Of a stretch of 64,000 bases of DNA, positions 1 through 10,675 are shown in pieces (the first letter of the stretch is position 1; the number at the start of each line of letters is the position of its first letter). The DNA comes from Labia minor (Eukaryota; Arthropoda; Insecta; Dermaptera; Spongiphoridae), in contig OY720349.1 in the NCBI GenBank assembly GCA_963082975.1, positions 69,066,501-69,130,500 on the forward strand, in the 5' to 3' direction. Made by a program: the position numbers and the translations under genes. The notes under the pieces were generated by a model, which saw only the letters and a program-made list of their open reading frames with translations, did not search any database and was not told the origin of the DNA.

Positions 1-53
1 ACAATTAAAATGAAAATTATTTCTTTTCATTTGGTTTAATATTATATAATTAA

Positions 54-1526
54 CTAGCTGCTCAGAGCGCCTTCGGCGCTCTTCACACCTAGACGGGGGC
101 TCCGCCCCCTGTACCCCCGAGTGGTACATAGTATTTGGTTGAAAGTAGTAAAAGGTTTTCATCCATTTTGTTTCAATCCGTATATTACATAAAACATTCA
201 TTTCTTTTTGTGTTCTTATTCAAAATCTATTTTAATTTAATCAGTAAATTAATTATATATATTATTATTATTGTATATGTTATATCTATCTATCTATGTG
301 GCTCAAAGAAACTCGAAAGTTCTTGGCCGCAACAACCACATTTCTCCAATTGTCCCTATCCTAAGCCCTTGTCCCATCTCTCTTACGTCCCTTCCTACGC
401 GTCATTGGTTTTCCAAGCGGACGTTTTCCAATCGGTCTCCCCACCAATATCTTTTTCCTCTCCCATTCTAGCCACGTGCCCTGCCTATCGCAGCTTTTTC
501 CCTTTTATAACCCTAACTATTTCTGAAGATGCAGAGAGACCATGCAATTTCTTGTTATGCTGTCTCCCCCATTCCCCGGTGACCTCATCTTTCTTTGGCC
601 AATAAATGCAGGGAAGAATCCTATTCTCAAATACTCTGAATCTACTCTCATCTCCCAGGGTCATAGACCATGCCTCCCACCCATATAATGCAACAGGCAA
701 AATAATTTTTTTATATATTCCCTTTGATAATAATTTTGAAGAGATAAGCCTCTTTATTGCAAGATAACAAGTCGTTTCCCGATTGCAACCCCGATTTAAA
801 TTCTTCTCAAATATTATTATCCTTCGTGATTACATTCAATTTTTCTACATATTCAAATTCTACATTTTGTATCTTAAGATTTTGTATGTTAATACTCTTC
901 CTCTTTGTTACTAAATATTTTTTCTTATCACTATTAATTTCAAACCTCCATTAATTTTTCCTCGCTATCTGCAATTGCAATTTCCTAATCTCCTATTATA
1001 TTTAAGTCGTCTGGGTAACCTAACATTTTACAATTGATTTCCGCATCTTATTCTTTCTTTACTACCTTCAAGACAAATTTGAAGATCAAAATTTGAAAAA
1101 GTTTATGCTGATCTATATTGAATCATGTGTATGTTTTACTAAAGTCTACAAATAATTAGTGAACAGAAATATTGAATTCGCAGTTTTTTTCCTAATATCT
1201 GTCATAATGAAAATATCTTAATTAATGTTGATCGATTTGGCCTGAACCCGCAATGATATCTCCTAATATTTCCTCCGCTTATGGTTCTTAAGTATTTTCT
1301 ATGTTATAATAGTGAAATAGAGTAATATTTCTTGATCATTACATTTTGATATTTTATTTTCATTGCTAGATTATTATTGAATATTTTTAATTATAATAAA
1401 ACTTGAGAAAATGCAAAAATAGAGACTTGAGACAATTTATAAAAATTAACGGTATAAAACTATAGATATATATTACCAATATATACATTCATTAATAGTA
1501 TTAATTTAAATTAATTGATTTATTTG
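54..1526 (-). mobile_element. Helitron-like element, family D copy 1, carrying a LINE RT tail
   Basis: Read on the minus strand, the element ends with a GC-rich hairpin (AGAGCGCCGAAGGCGCTCT), then GAGCAG and CTAG, followed by T of the flank. This is the known Helitron 3' layout (hairpin about 10 bases before CTRR, insertion ahead of T). A second GC hairpin, GGGGGCGGAGCCCCC, sits just upstream. The same sequence recurs at 2008-3481 with only scattered differences, and both copies stop matching at the same place (1526 and 3481), which sets the other end. The 5' terminus near TCAATTAATTTAAATT is AT-rich and less certain. Inside lies the C-terminal part of a LINE reverse transcriptase in the same orientation. 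No RepHel helicase is present, so the copy is non-autonomous. Confidence 0.6.
300..715 (-). pseudogene. LINE reverse-transcriptase C-terminal fragment
   Basis: The minus strand reads LYGWEAWSMTLGDESRFRVF followed by WPKKDEVTGEWGR and LHGLSASSEIVRVIK. This matches the common C-terminal segment of insect RTE/craft-like LINE polyproteins (LYGCEAW, GPKRDEVTGEWRR, SxDIVRVIKxRRLRWAGHVARM). The clean frame ends after about 71 residues (485-700); the rest of the tail, down to an NFRVS-like end near 310, is recognisable only across frameshifts. No RT catalytic motif (YxDD) is present. It is a relic carried inside the family D element rather than a gene. Confidence 0.75.
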
Positions 1527-1538
1527 ATTAATTTATTT

Positions 1539-2007
1539 GATTTGTCCTAAATCTGAATTAGAAGAAAATTATAAATTGCATTAAAATGTGACCTTTTAGA
1601 ATAAATTATTTAATTGAAATGATATTTAAATATAAGAATTTAAAAAAATATTACATTCTTTGTTTGGCAATTGTTATTTAATTATGTGCAACATGATTCG
1701 ACTTGCACAGAGCATCGTTATTTTTTATTAATATCACATAATAAAAATGAATCTTAAACATAATAAATAAAAAAGACATTTTAATAAATTTAAAAAATAT
1801 ACCCAATTTAAAAATGTCAAAAATTTAAAACAACTTTATATCATCATATTTTAATTTTTATATAATATATATATATATTTAGTAATTAATAATAGAGTAA
1901 TTAAATTAAAATAAAAAACAAAGATAATATAATTCAGTCATTTTAATTCAGGTTAAATAATTATTTTTTTTATTATTCAATTATTCAATGATAAAATTTA
2001 TATATTA
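1539..2007. repeat. Family G repeat, uninterrupted copy
   Basis: This AT-rich segment matches 3863-3903 plus 4917-5345 with a few percent differences by eye; for example both contain TTGTTATTTAATTATGTGCA. At 1579/1580 it is continuous, whereas the other copy is split by about 1 kb of foreign sequence, so this copy serves as the empty site. Its 3' side is cut by the second family D element. Motifs such as TTAGAATAAATTATTTAATT are shared with the family C repeats at 5.35-6.55 kb, so G and C are probably related. Confidence 0.6.
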
Positions 2008-3481
2008 CTAGCTGCTCAGAGCGCCTTCGGCGCTCTTCACACCTAGACGGGGGCTCCGCCCCCTGTACCCCCGAGTGGTACATAGTATTTGGTGGTTGAA
2101 TGTAGTAAAAGGTTTTCATCCATTTTGTTTCAATCAGTATATTACATAAAACATTCATTTCTTTTTGTGTTCTTATTTAAAAAATATATTTTAATTTAAT
2201 CACTATATTAATTATATATATTATTATTGTATATGTTATATCTATCTACCTATGTGGCTCAAAGATACTCGAAAGTTCTTAGCCGCAACAACCACATTTC
2301 TCCAAGTGTCCCTATCCTGAGCCCTTGTTCCATCTCTCTTACGTCCCTTCCTACGCGTCATTGGTTTTCCAAGCGGACGTTTTCCAATCGGTCTTCCCAC
2401 CAATATCTTTTTCCTCTCCCATTCTAGCCACGTGCCCTGCCTATCGCAGCTTTTTCCCTTTTATAACCCTAACTATTTCTGAAGATGCAGAGAGGCCATG
2501 CAATTTCTTGTTATGCAGTCTCCCCCATTCCCCGGTGACCTCATCTTTCTTTGGCCAATAAATGCAGGGAAGAATCCTATTCTCAAACACTCTGAATCTG
2601 CTCTCATCTCCCAGGGTCATAGACCATGCCTCCCACCCATATAATGCAACAGGCAAAATAATTTTTTTTATATATTCCCTTTGATAATAATTTTGAAGAG
2701 ATAAGCCTCTTTATTGCAAGATAACAGGCGTTTCCCGATTGCAACCCCGATTTAAATTCTTCTCAAATATTATTATCCTTCGTGATTACATTCAATTTTT
2801 CTACATATTCAAATTCTACATTTTGTATCTTAAGATTTTGTATGTCAATACTCTTCCTCTTTGTTACTAAATATTTTTTCTTATCACTATTAATTTCAAA
2901 CCTCCATTAATTTTTCCTCGCTATCTGCAATTGCAATTTCCTAATCTCCTATTATATTTAAGTCGTCTGGGTAACCTAACATTTTACAATTGATTTCCGC
3001 ATCTTATTCTTTCTTTACTACCTTCAAGAGAAATTTGAAGATCAAAATTTGAAAAAGTTTATGCTGATCTATATTGAGTCATGTGTATGTTTTACTAAAG
3101 TCTACAAATAATTAGTAAACAGAAATATTGAATTCGCGGTTTTTTCCTAATATCTGTCATAATGAAAATATCTTAATTAATGTTGGTCGATTTGGCCTGA
3201 ACCCGCAATGATATCTGCTAATATTTCCTCCGCCTATGGTTCTTAAGTATTGCATATGTTATAATAGTGAAATAGAGTATAATATTTCTTGATCATTACA
3301 TTTTGGTATTTTATTTTCATTGCTAGATTATTATTGAATATTTTTAATTATAATGAAACTTGAGAAAATGCAAAAATAGAGACTTGAGACAATTTATAAA
3401 AATTAACGGTATAAAACTATAGATAAATTATCAATATATACATTCATTAATAGTATTAATTTAAATTAATTGATTTATTTG
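2008..3481 (-). mobile_element. Helitron-like element, family D copy 2, carrying a LINE RT tail
   Basis: Near-copy of 54-1526 in the same orientation, with the identical terminal hairpin and CTAG end at 2008-2011. Differences are single bases and small indels, such as an extra GGT near 2090 and CAGGCG against CAAGTCG. It carries the same RT tail (best frame 2441-2656, minus). The two copies being close and similar suggests recent activity or a local duplication. Outside 3481 the flank differs from that of copy 1, so the shared block is an element and not one large tandem duplication. Confidence 0.6.
2256..2670 (-). pseudogene. LINE reverse-transcriptase C-terminal fragment (second copy)
   Basis: Same relic as in the first family D element: YGWEAWSMTLGDESRFRVF and KKDEVTGEWGRLHNKKLHG are visible in the 71-residue frame at 2441-2656. 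One residue (GRLHNKK here, GRQHNKK in copy 1) and several silent differences separate the two. Both share the same frameshifts downstream, so the damage predates their separation. Not a functional enzyme. Confidence 0.75.
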
Positions 3482-3862
3482 TTTTTTTATTATTAAGTTC
3501 ATTTATTAATTTTTTTAGATCATAGTTATTTTCCTTAAAAGAAACTTAAATTCTGTGGTGCTAGGGGATTTGAAAATTATTCGTCGCAATATGAAGATTT
3601 CGCTTACAGTTTCTGTCATGTCCGACCTCCATCCAACAGTTATTTTCTGTCAAGTTTTTTGCTTCTCTTAATCATGTGATCTATATATTTAATTTTTTTT
3701 GATTCATTATAATAAAATTTAAACAAATAAAAATTTTTACTTTGTTAATTTATATTAATTTCAATATAAACTGATTGTGAGTGATACGCTTAGCCAATAC
3801 TCTGAATAATTTGTGTACAAAAATATTGAATGTTCTTAGCGAGATTTGATATAATGTTGTAC

Positions 3863-3903
3863 GATTTGTCCTAAATCTGAATTAGAAGAAAATTATAAAT
3901 TGC
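3863..3903. repeat. Family G repeat, left part of the interrupted copy
   Basis: Forty-one bases beginning GATTTGTCCTAAATCTGAAT match 1539-1579. After position 3903 the match breaks and resumes at 4917, so an insertion of about 1.0 kb separates the halves. Confidence 0.6.
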
Positions 3904-4916
3904 CTCCTTTTCCAGCTCAATTCATTTACCCACCCATGTTGCATATGGCATCTAAATTTCTTAAAACTCCGTTTTTACCGACCGACGATAGTAAGGGAGG
4001 TATTGTTTTCACACCAAATTTCACATGTGGAGATTTTTACATATCTCCACGAATCATGCATTTTCTAAACAGAAAAAAGTATTTTTAGCATGATGTCTGT
4101 CCGTCCGTCTGTCCGTCTGTCCGTCCGTATAGATGTGTACAGCCTGAACGGCTCAACAGATTTTGATGAAATTTGGTATATTTGCTTAATGCATCAGTGG
4201 GATGAATTGATCAACTTTTGGTGCAATTCCGGAAACCGGAAGTGGTAGTATTAGCGATCGACGATAGGAAGGAAAGGGTTATTTTCACACCAAAGGAGAT
4301 TTTTTTATATATCACCACGAATCATGCACTTTGTATTGGTTTTATCCTCGAGAAAAATCATATTTATTAGTTTTTTCTTGATTTAAAATTATATGACGTC
4401 ATCCAGCCATTCATGACGTCACAGTCTGGTCTTACATATATATTATAAATAAAATAAAATTAAAAATATTTATGTTATATCCATATCTGTTTTTTATTAC
4501 ATTAATAGATATATGAAAATTATTTGAAATTGTTTCTGTAGCTGGAAATTAATTTATTTCAAACAGTCGGTCGGTTCGGACCTGGCCACAGGTCAACTTA
4601 TTTTAATTTAAAATAGAAGGAGAGAAAGAGTTTTAAATTATATTCGAATAGTCTATATATTCTATATATCAGTATTTTTTTTCTGAATTTAATAGCAAGT
4701 TGATTTTAAAAATTTTCCATTCTTAATGCATATGATTGATTACATGTGTTAAAATTTAAAAAAATTCAAATATTCTAATTTTTATATTTATATACAATTT
4801 AATATTATTTTTTATTAATATCATATCAAAAAACGAGAATTTATTAAAAATTAAAAATAAAAAAAGAAGCCTATTAATAAAAAATTGAATGGTGATTTAA
4901 ATATTTTATTAAATTA
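3904..4916 (+). mobile_element. Family F repeat, itself split by a family B element
   Basis: The two outer parts (3904-3975 and 4601-4810) match one continuous stretch at about 61186-61450: CAATTCATTTA, a CATGTT block and then AAAATAGAGGGAGAGAAAGAG. The 61-kb copy lacks the family B element, so it is an empty site. The family F element itself lies inside family G at the point that is continuous at 1579/1580. No coding potential was seen, and its termini were not resolved. Confidence 0.5.
3976..4600 (+). mobile_element. Helentron-like non-autonomous element (family B), copy 1
   Basis: It begins TACCGACCGACGATAG and ends with CGTCGGTCGGT, the hairpin GACCTGGCCACAGGTC and AACTTA. ACCGACCGACG at the 5' end is the exact inverse of CGTCGGTCGGT just inside the 3' end, with the hairpin beyond it. 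This is the asymmetric inverted-repeat plus 3' hairpin layout described for Helentron-associated elements. A (GTCC/GTCT)n microsatellite lies at about 4095-4130, and two TGACGTCA-type palindromes near 4395-4420. It interrupts family F within a run of T, and no target duplication is seen, as expected for rolling-circle elements. It has no coding capacity. Confidence 0.65.
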
Positions 4917-5345
4917 ATTAAAATGAGACCTTTTAGAATAAATTATTTAATTGAAATGATATTTAAATATAAGAATTTAAAAAAATATTATATTCTTTGT
5001 TTGGCAATTGTTATTTAATTATGTGCAACATGATTCGACTTGCACAGAGCATCGTTATTTTTTATTAATATCACATAATAAAAATGAATCTTTTAAACTT
5101 AATAAATAAAAAAGACATTTTAATAAATTTAAAAAATATACCCAATTTAAAAATGTCAAAAATTTAAAACAACTTTATATCATCATATTTTAATTTTTAT
5201 ATAATATATATATATATTTAGTAATTAATAATAGAGTAATTAAATTAAAATAAAAAACAAAGTTAATATAATTCAGTCATTTTAATTCAGGTTAAATAAT
5301 ATTTTTTTTTATTATTCAATGATAAAATTTATATATTATTATATA
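4917..5345. repeat. Family G repeat, right part
   Basis: Direct match to 1580-2007, beginning ATTAAAATGAGACC and running to ATAAAATTTATATATTA. It runs directly into the GACA-microsatellite repeat pair, which shares related sequence. Confidence 0.6.
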
Positions 5346-5350
5346 TATAT

Positions 5351-5766
5351 TATAGAAAAGAAGAAATATTCAATTAAATAAAAAATAATTTAAGATAAAA
5401 ATATGATCTAATAAATATTTTAATTAAATTGAGAACTTTTAGAATAAATTATTTAATTGAATTGATATTTGTATATTAGAATTTAAAATAAAAAGGGAAA
5501 TATTATAATAATTCTTCGATTGGGAATCTCTATGATAATTCATTGTTTGAAATGATTCCGCTAGGCCGACAGTGAGCCGCGAGCTGCTCTTGAATGAACA
5601 ACACGGAGAATTATATAAACTTTAAAAAATTAATTTCTGCGGTTATTGATAAGATATTAATAAAATTTATAGCCTATGTTACTCTAGGGGTATATAAGAA
5701 TATTGTGATGTAATTTCAAAGAAATCGGTTCAGCCAATTCTGAGTCTATAAAATAGTAATTTTCCG

Positions 5767-5825
<59 letters not shown>

Positions 5826-5940
5826 GTGAAAAATTCTAAAGTCACTTTTGGATTCTAGAGGTCATGAAACGCGAAGATATGCAAAAATTTTTAAATTCTG
5901 AGCAATGTGCAGACAAAAACCTTTTTTTATATATATAGAT
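5351..5940 (+). repeat. Family C repeat, first unit of a tandem pair
   Basis: A 590-bp unit starts TATAGAAAAGAAGAAATATT and ends CTTTTTTTATATATATAGAT. It is followed head-to-tail by a second unit starting with the same bases. It contains a (GACA)n tract at about 5767-5825 flanked by TTTTCCG and CGTGAAAAATTC. The two units look near-identical outside the microsatellite. No ORF. An inverted, more diverged relative lies at 13667-13990. Confidence 0.75.
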
Positions 5941-6356
5941 TATAGAAAAGAAGAAATATTCAATTAAATAAAAAATAATTTAAGATAAAAATATGATCTA
6001 ATAAATATTTTAATTAAATTGAGAACTTTTAGAATAAATTATTTAATTGAATTGATATTTGTATATTAGAATTTAAAATAAAAAGGGAAATATTATAATA
6101 ATTCTTCGATTGGGAATCTCTATGATAATTCATTGTTTGAAATGATTCCGCTAGGCCGACAGTGAGCCGCGAGCTGCTCTTGAATGAACAACACGGAGAA
6201 TTATATAAACTTTAAAAAATTAATTTCTGCGGTTATTGATAAGATATTAATAAAATTTATAGCCTATGTTACTCTAGAGGTATATAAGAATATTGTGATG
6301 TAATTTCAAAGAAATCGGTTCAGCCAATTCTGAGTCTATAAAATAGTAATTTTCCG

Positions 6357-6435
<79 letters not shown>

Positions 6436-6548
6436 GTGAAAAATTCTAAAGTCACTTTTGGATTCTAGAGGTCATGAAACGCGAAGATATGCAAAAATTT
6501 TTAAATTCTGAGCAATGTGCAGACAAAAACCTTTTTTTATATATATAG
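5941..6548 (+). repeat. Family C repeat, second unit of a tandem pair
   Basis: Near-identical to the preceding unit. The clear differences are a longer (GACA)n tract (about 6357-6435) and GAGGTAT for GGGGTAT near 6278. Head-to-tail pairs are typical of rolling-circle elements but could also come from unequal crossing-over. Confidence 0.75.
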
Positions 6549-6549
6549 A

Positions 6550-9500
6550 AGATTACTAACAGTTGAATTATCGTTGGAAAATCGGTATTTGATGATATTC
6601 ATGGGCAACCGATGCAATATGCATTTACTACATAATATATTTATAGAATCTATTCATATGATCATTCTCTCTAATAAATAACAACACTCATTACATTCCA
6701 GATGTATTAGAGAGAAAGGGGAAACAACTGTTGTTTAGTCGTATTTTAACAACAGATAATTATTAATTTTTCTTTAATGAATCTGTCAGTATGATGGGAA
6801 TTTTGAAAGCGTGCTCCGGGGGATTTGTGTGAATTTAGAGAGGTGGATTTGGGTTGGGTTTGTTGGGAAGGGGGGGGGGGAGGAGGGTTATAAAAATTAT
6901 CATTTTTAATGACAATTTACTAGCGGTGTTGAAGTAAATCCATGTTAGAGTATTAACCAGAAAAAGAGTGATGAAGAGGCAATAAATTTTTGTAGAATCT
7001 GTCATTTAAAAAAAAAAAAATATTATTGTGTGTGAAAAATATATAATAAATAAATAAAAGAGAAACTCGATGAATATTATTAAAATAAATGACTAGATAT
7101 ATATTTTCATTTTCTTTTTTTTATGAATTGAAATTTTTTAAACAAAACACCGTAGTGATAAATAATTGAACCAGTAGTAATACATTTTAAAGTTAATAAT
7201 ATATAAGCAAATATAAAAAGATAGTATGAAGAAATAAATTTTATATATTAAAAAAAATAAATTTTTTTTCATTGTTCCTTTCATTTCTATCACTTATAAA
7301 TCTTATAAATCTACTCCTTTAGCACCACCGCCTTCTTCTTTAACATTATTGATAATATCATAGACAATGATCCACTCAAGTACTAATAATTATGCTCTAA
7401 TAAATATTTTTTTTTTTCATGGGGACATAAATGTAAACGAAACTTTGAGACTGCCGTTCCCTTAATTATATTTTCATTAAAGTGCTTCCAAACCACCAAT
7501 GACGGGGAGACATTAACAGTACGTACATATCTTTTTTTTTTTTTTCTTTTTTTTCTGGCGATCTCTTAAATAATTTATCACAATTATTTGGAGGCCTATA
7601 AAAATGCATTTAATTATTTAATTAGTATTAAGAGTTCAGACGCGGTGTGAGTGAGAGATAGAAATCGAAAACACCTCGTTTTTCGGCAATTTATGATCCA
7701 TAAAAACGGCCGGTTGGGTCTTCCCTTGCCTGCCACTTGCCATTGGTTTTAAGGATTTTGAAATTCATTCTGGCAAGCAATGCGGGCGGGCTGTTTATAG
7801 TTAGAAGGGGGTTTTTGAAATTATTTATATTATTTTTACAAGTGAACGAACTTTCCAATACATTGCGACGGCAGGATTTTATAGAAGCAATTATATATTG
7901 TATTTAGTTATTATAATATATTTCAAAAATTAATCTGATTTATTTTATTTTTTAAAAATAATTATAATTAAATATATTTTTTACCTTAAACAGAAATAAC
8001 AAAAAATAAATAAATAGTAACGGTCAAATATTATTGTCCTGTTCTCTGGACCTTAAGGATGTAAGATCAAAGTTTTAATTTAACACGAAATTAAAAATCA
8101 ACTGAAAATGAATAAAAAAATATAATGTCTCAATAGAGAAATGATGACTTTACGTAGATACCCTAATAATCTTAAAACCTAATCTAAACTCGGACTTTCT
8201 TAACCTCTCTAATCTCAATCCAAGTTTTCATCGCCCCATTCGGCTTACAATCAAATCTAATAATGTACAATATTTTGAGCATTTTGGATTTTGTTTTTAA
8301 ATTAATTAAAAAAAAAAATGACAAATCAATAATTTTTCCCATGGGGGGGGGGGGGTCACTCCTTAATCGCTGTCTTAACTTAAACAAAAATAAAATAAAA
8401 GGAAACTCATCTGGATTTCTGGAAATATTTTAAAATTTTAAAGTAATTTCTATACAGAGTTTATTTCTATTTGTTGTTTTATGTAAATCTATTTAAAATA
8501 TTGAAATTAGCACTCAGAATAAGAGATTTAACTCAGATACTTTATTTTTAATTAATTTCTCAACCATTGTACTTGTTTTTTTATCATATATATTATTTAC
8601 TTAAATAAAATATTTTTCCTTCTTTTTTTTTTAGTCAACACAATTTTTAATCAGTATGATTTAAATCCCAGACATAATTCGACTTTTTAGTATATTTTCA
8701 ATTATAATTTTTAATTTATTCTCAATTTGGAAATAAACAATATTAAAAAAATTAATTATATAATGCCCGTAGAAGTAAAATCCATCTTCATCAATAAAAA
8801 TAAAATTTTAAAATTTAAAAAAAAAAATAAATAAATAAAAATAAAAATTAATTTTACTCTGATAGAGTTTTGTTATTTTACACTGAGAGTGAAGCAACTT
8901 TCCTTTTAAATTTTAATTTTGTTTTAGTGAAATAGAAAGAAAACTCATACAAGGTGTACTTTATTATTTTATAATTATCTTAATTAAATTTTAGATTGAA
9001 AATCATATTAGAAAAATTAATAAGAAAATTCCAAACCTGTTGAGTGATTCGCCAAAAGATCATTTCAAATTGTGAGATGAGATACTTACCTGAAACACAA
9101 AAACAAAAATAAATTTACTATTAAAAATATTTAATAAATAATTAATTATAAGAAATTAAATAAATAAATGACATTTTTAAGTAATTAATGTTTAAAAAAA
9201 TTAATATGTAATATTTTGTGTAACGTGGAGTCAACAAAGATAATAATTATAAGTAAAGTTTTCATTTTTTATTTTTTAAATGATGAAAAAAACATACATT
9301 AATAATTTTATTGTTATAAATGATCCCAGATCTAATCATTGATTGGAATTGAAACCACCTCGATTAACTGTTATACAATTATTCTAAAAATCTAATGGCA
9401 TTAAAGTAGTTTGTTAATATAAACAAATTTCTGTGAATATATTTTATTTTTTTATCAAAGTAAAATTAATTTAAAAAAATGTTTTATAATTATAATAGAG

Positions 9501-10667
9501 TAAAATTGTGCCTGAAATGAATATTGCATCTATGAATCTGTCATCAGTAAGCATCCCACTGGGAAGAGGCAAAAATTGTCGTTTTTAATCATAATTTACT
9601 AGAGATAGACTAAATTGTGCATTCATTTGCTATTTATTCGCAATGCAGTCCTCTGCAATAAAACAAGTGCATTTTTCTATCGCATAATAAACCAGACAAC
9701 ATATAAATAAAATAAACGTGTGTCTCTCTCGGGGTGACTCCAAATCCTCTCCCTACTCCTTCCCATATGGCCAGCATCACGTATTCGATCCATTTGAATT
9801 TATAAGTAGTGATTTGCATTCGGATTTTGTTTCAGCCATTGTACACCGTGCAATTTGATAGAAATTCAATTGTAATTCTATAATTAATTTATTTATGATT
9901 AAAAGAAAATTTATTATGCAATTTTTTTTTTTTGTTGAAATTTAATAAAATTAGATTATTCAATTCTATCTTAGACGTGATATTGGTAGGAAATGAACAA
10001 TAAAATTTATTTAATATGAATATTTATTTTAAAAGTGCTTGTACATATGAAACTCATTAAAGATTTTTGAAGACTATTACAATATACCTAAGTTATTAAA
10101 TTTTTATTTTTAAATATAGATTTATTTTTATATATTAAATCTTTTTTTAAATTTATGAACAACGACTCGTCCTCATTTTCTTTAACGTTACCATTTAAAT
10201 TAGGATTAAAGAGATTAAGGATTTTGAATAATTAAATTTGAGGATAAGAAAAAAAAATAGGAAATACTTTCCAAACTATTTGAAGGTTAAAATTTTGAAA
10301 ATGTAAATAAAAATCAAATGACATGAATAAGAAACGAATTTTAAATAAAATTTTATCTAGGAAAACTAAATGATAATCTCCAACTGGGTGTTCAAAAACA
10401 CAAAGAAGAAAATTAGGTGAAATGAGATCCAGAAGTAATAGGTGGTTCGAAACAATAGATTTTACTTTAATTTGTTTTAAATAAAATTTTAGTTGAATTT
10501 TGAAGAGAATAAGATCAAAAAATAAATAATTAATAACAAAATAGACCATTCAAAAGATATTTGATATTTTATCAGGGAGTTGTATATAAACTTCTAGGCA
10601 AAGTTAGACAACATAGTTAGTGTAATAACTATAATGAACGATGAATGACAGAACATGTATTTTTAAT
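6550..10667. other. AT-rich interval without genes
   Basis: No ORF here resembles a known family. Two non-repetitive, more mixed-composition islands stand out: about 6770-6965 and about 7620-7815 (which contains AACGGCCGGTTGGG and GCAATGCGGGCGGGC). A third lies at about 9500-9880. Homopolymer G runs occur at 6870-6880 and 8345-8355. The small ORFs at 8184, 9634 and 10232 on the minus strand have random-looking composition. Confidence 0.5.
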
Positions 10668-10675
10668 CGTTAAAG
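10668..10675. repeat. Left 8-bp target-site duplication of hAT element
   Basis: CGTTAAAG precedes the CAGGGCTTCGAACCG terminus and is repeated exactly at 11858-11865. Eight bases is the hAT superfamily value. Confidence 0.9.

Noticed and set aside
135-605. 156-residue plus ORF at the left edge
   Set aside because: It overlaps the LINE RT tail on the opposite strand and has no family resemblance; the shorter plus ORF at 2325-2561 is the same shadow in the second copy.
4570-4600. GGTTCGGACC / GGTTCGAACC at family B ends as a tRNA box B
   Set aside because: Part of the inverted-repeat and hairpin terminus of the element; no tRNA fold or box A at proper spacing.
5767-6435. Regular GACA tracts considered as a CRISPR-like array
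   Set aside because: Pure tetranucleotide microsatellites with no spacers, in an animal genome.
10232-10549. 105-residue minus ORF, hydrophobic
   Set aside because: F/L/I/Y-rich translation of AT-rich DNA with no recognisable membrane-protein family or flanking gene signals.
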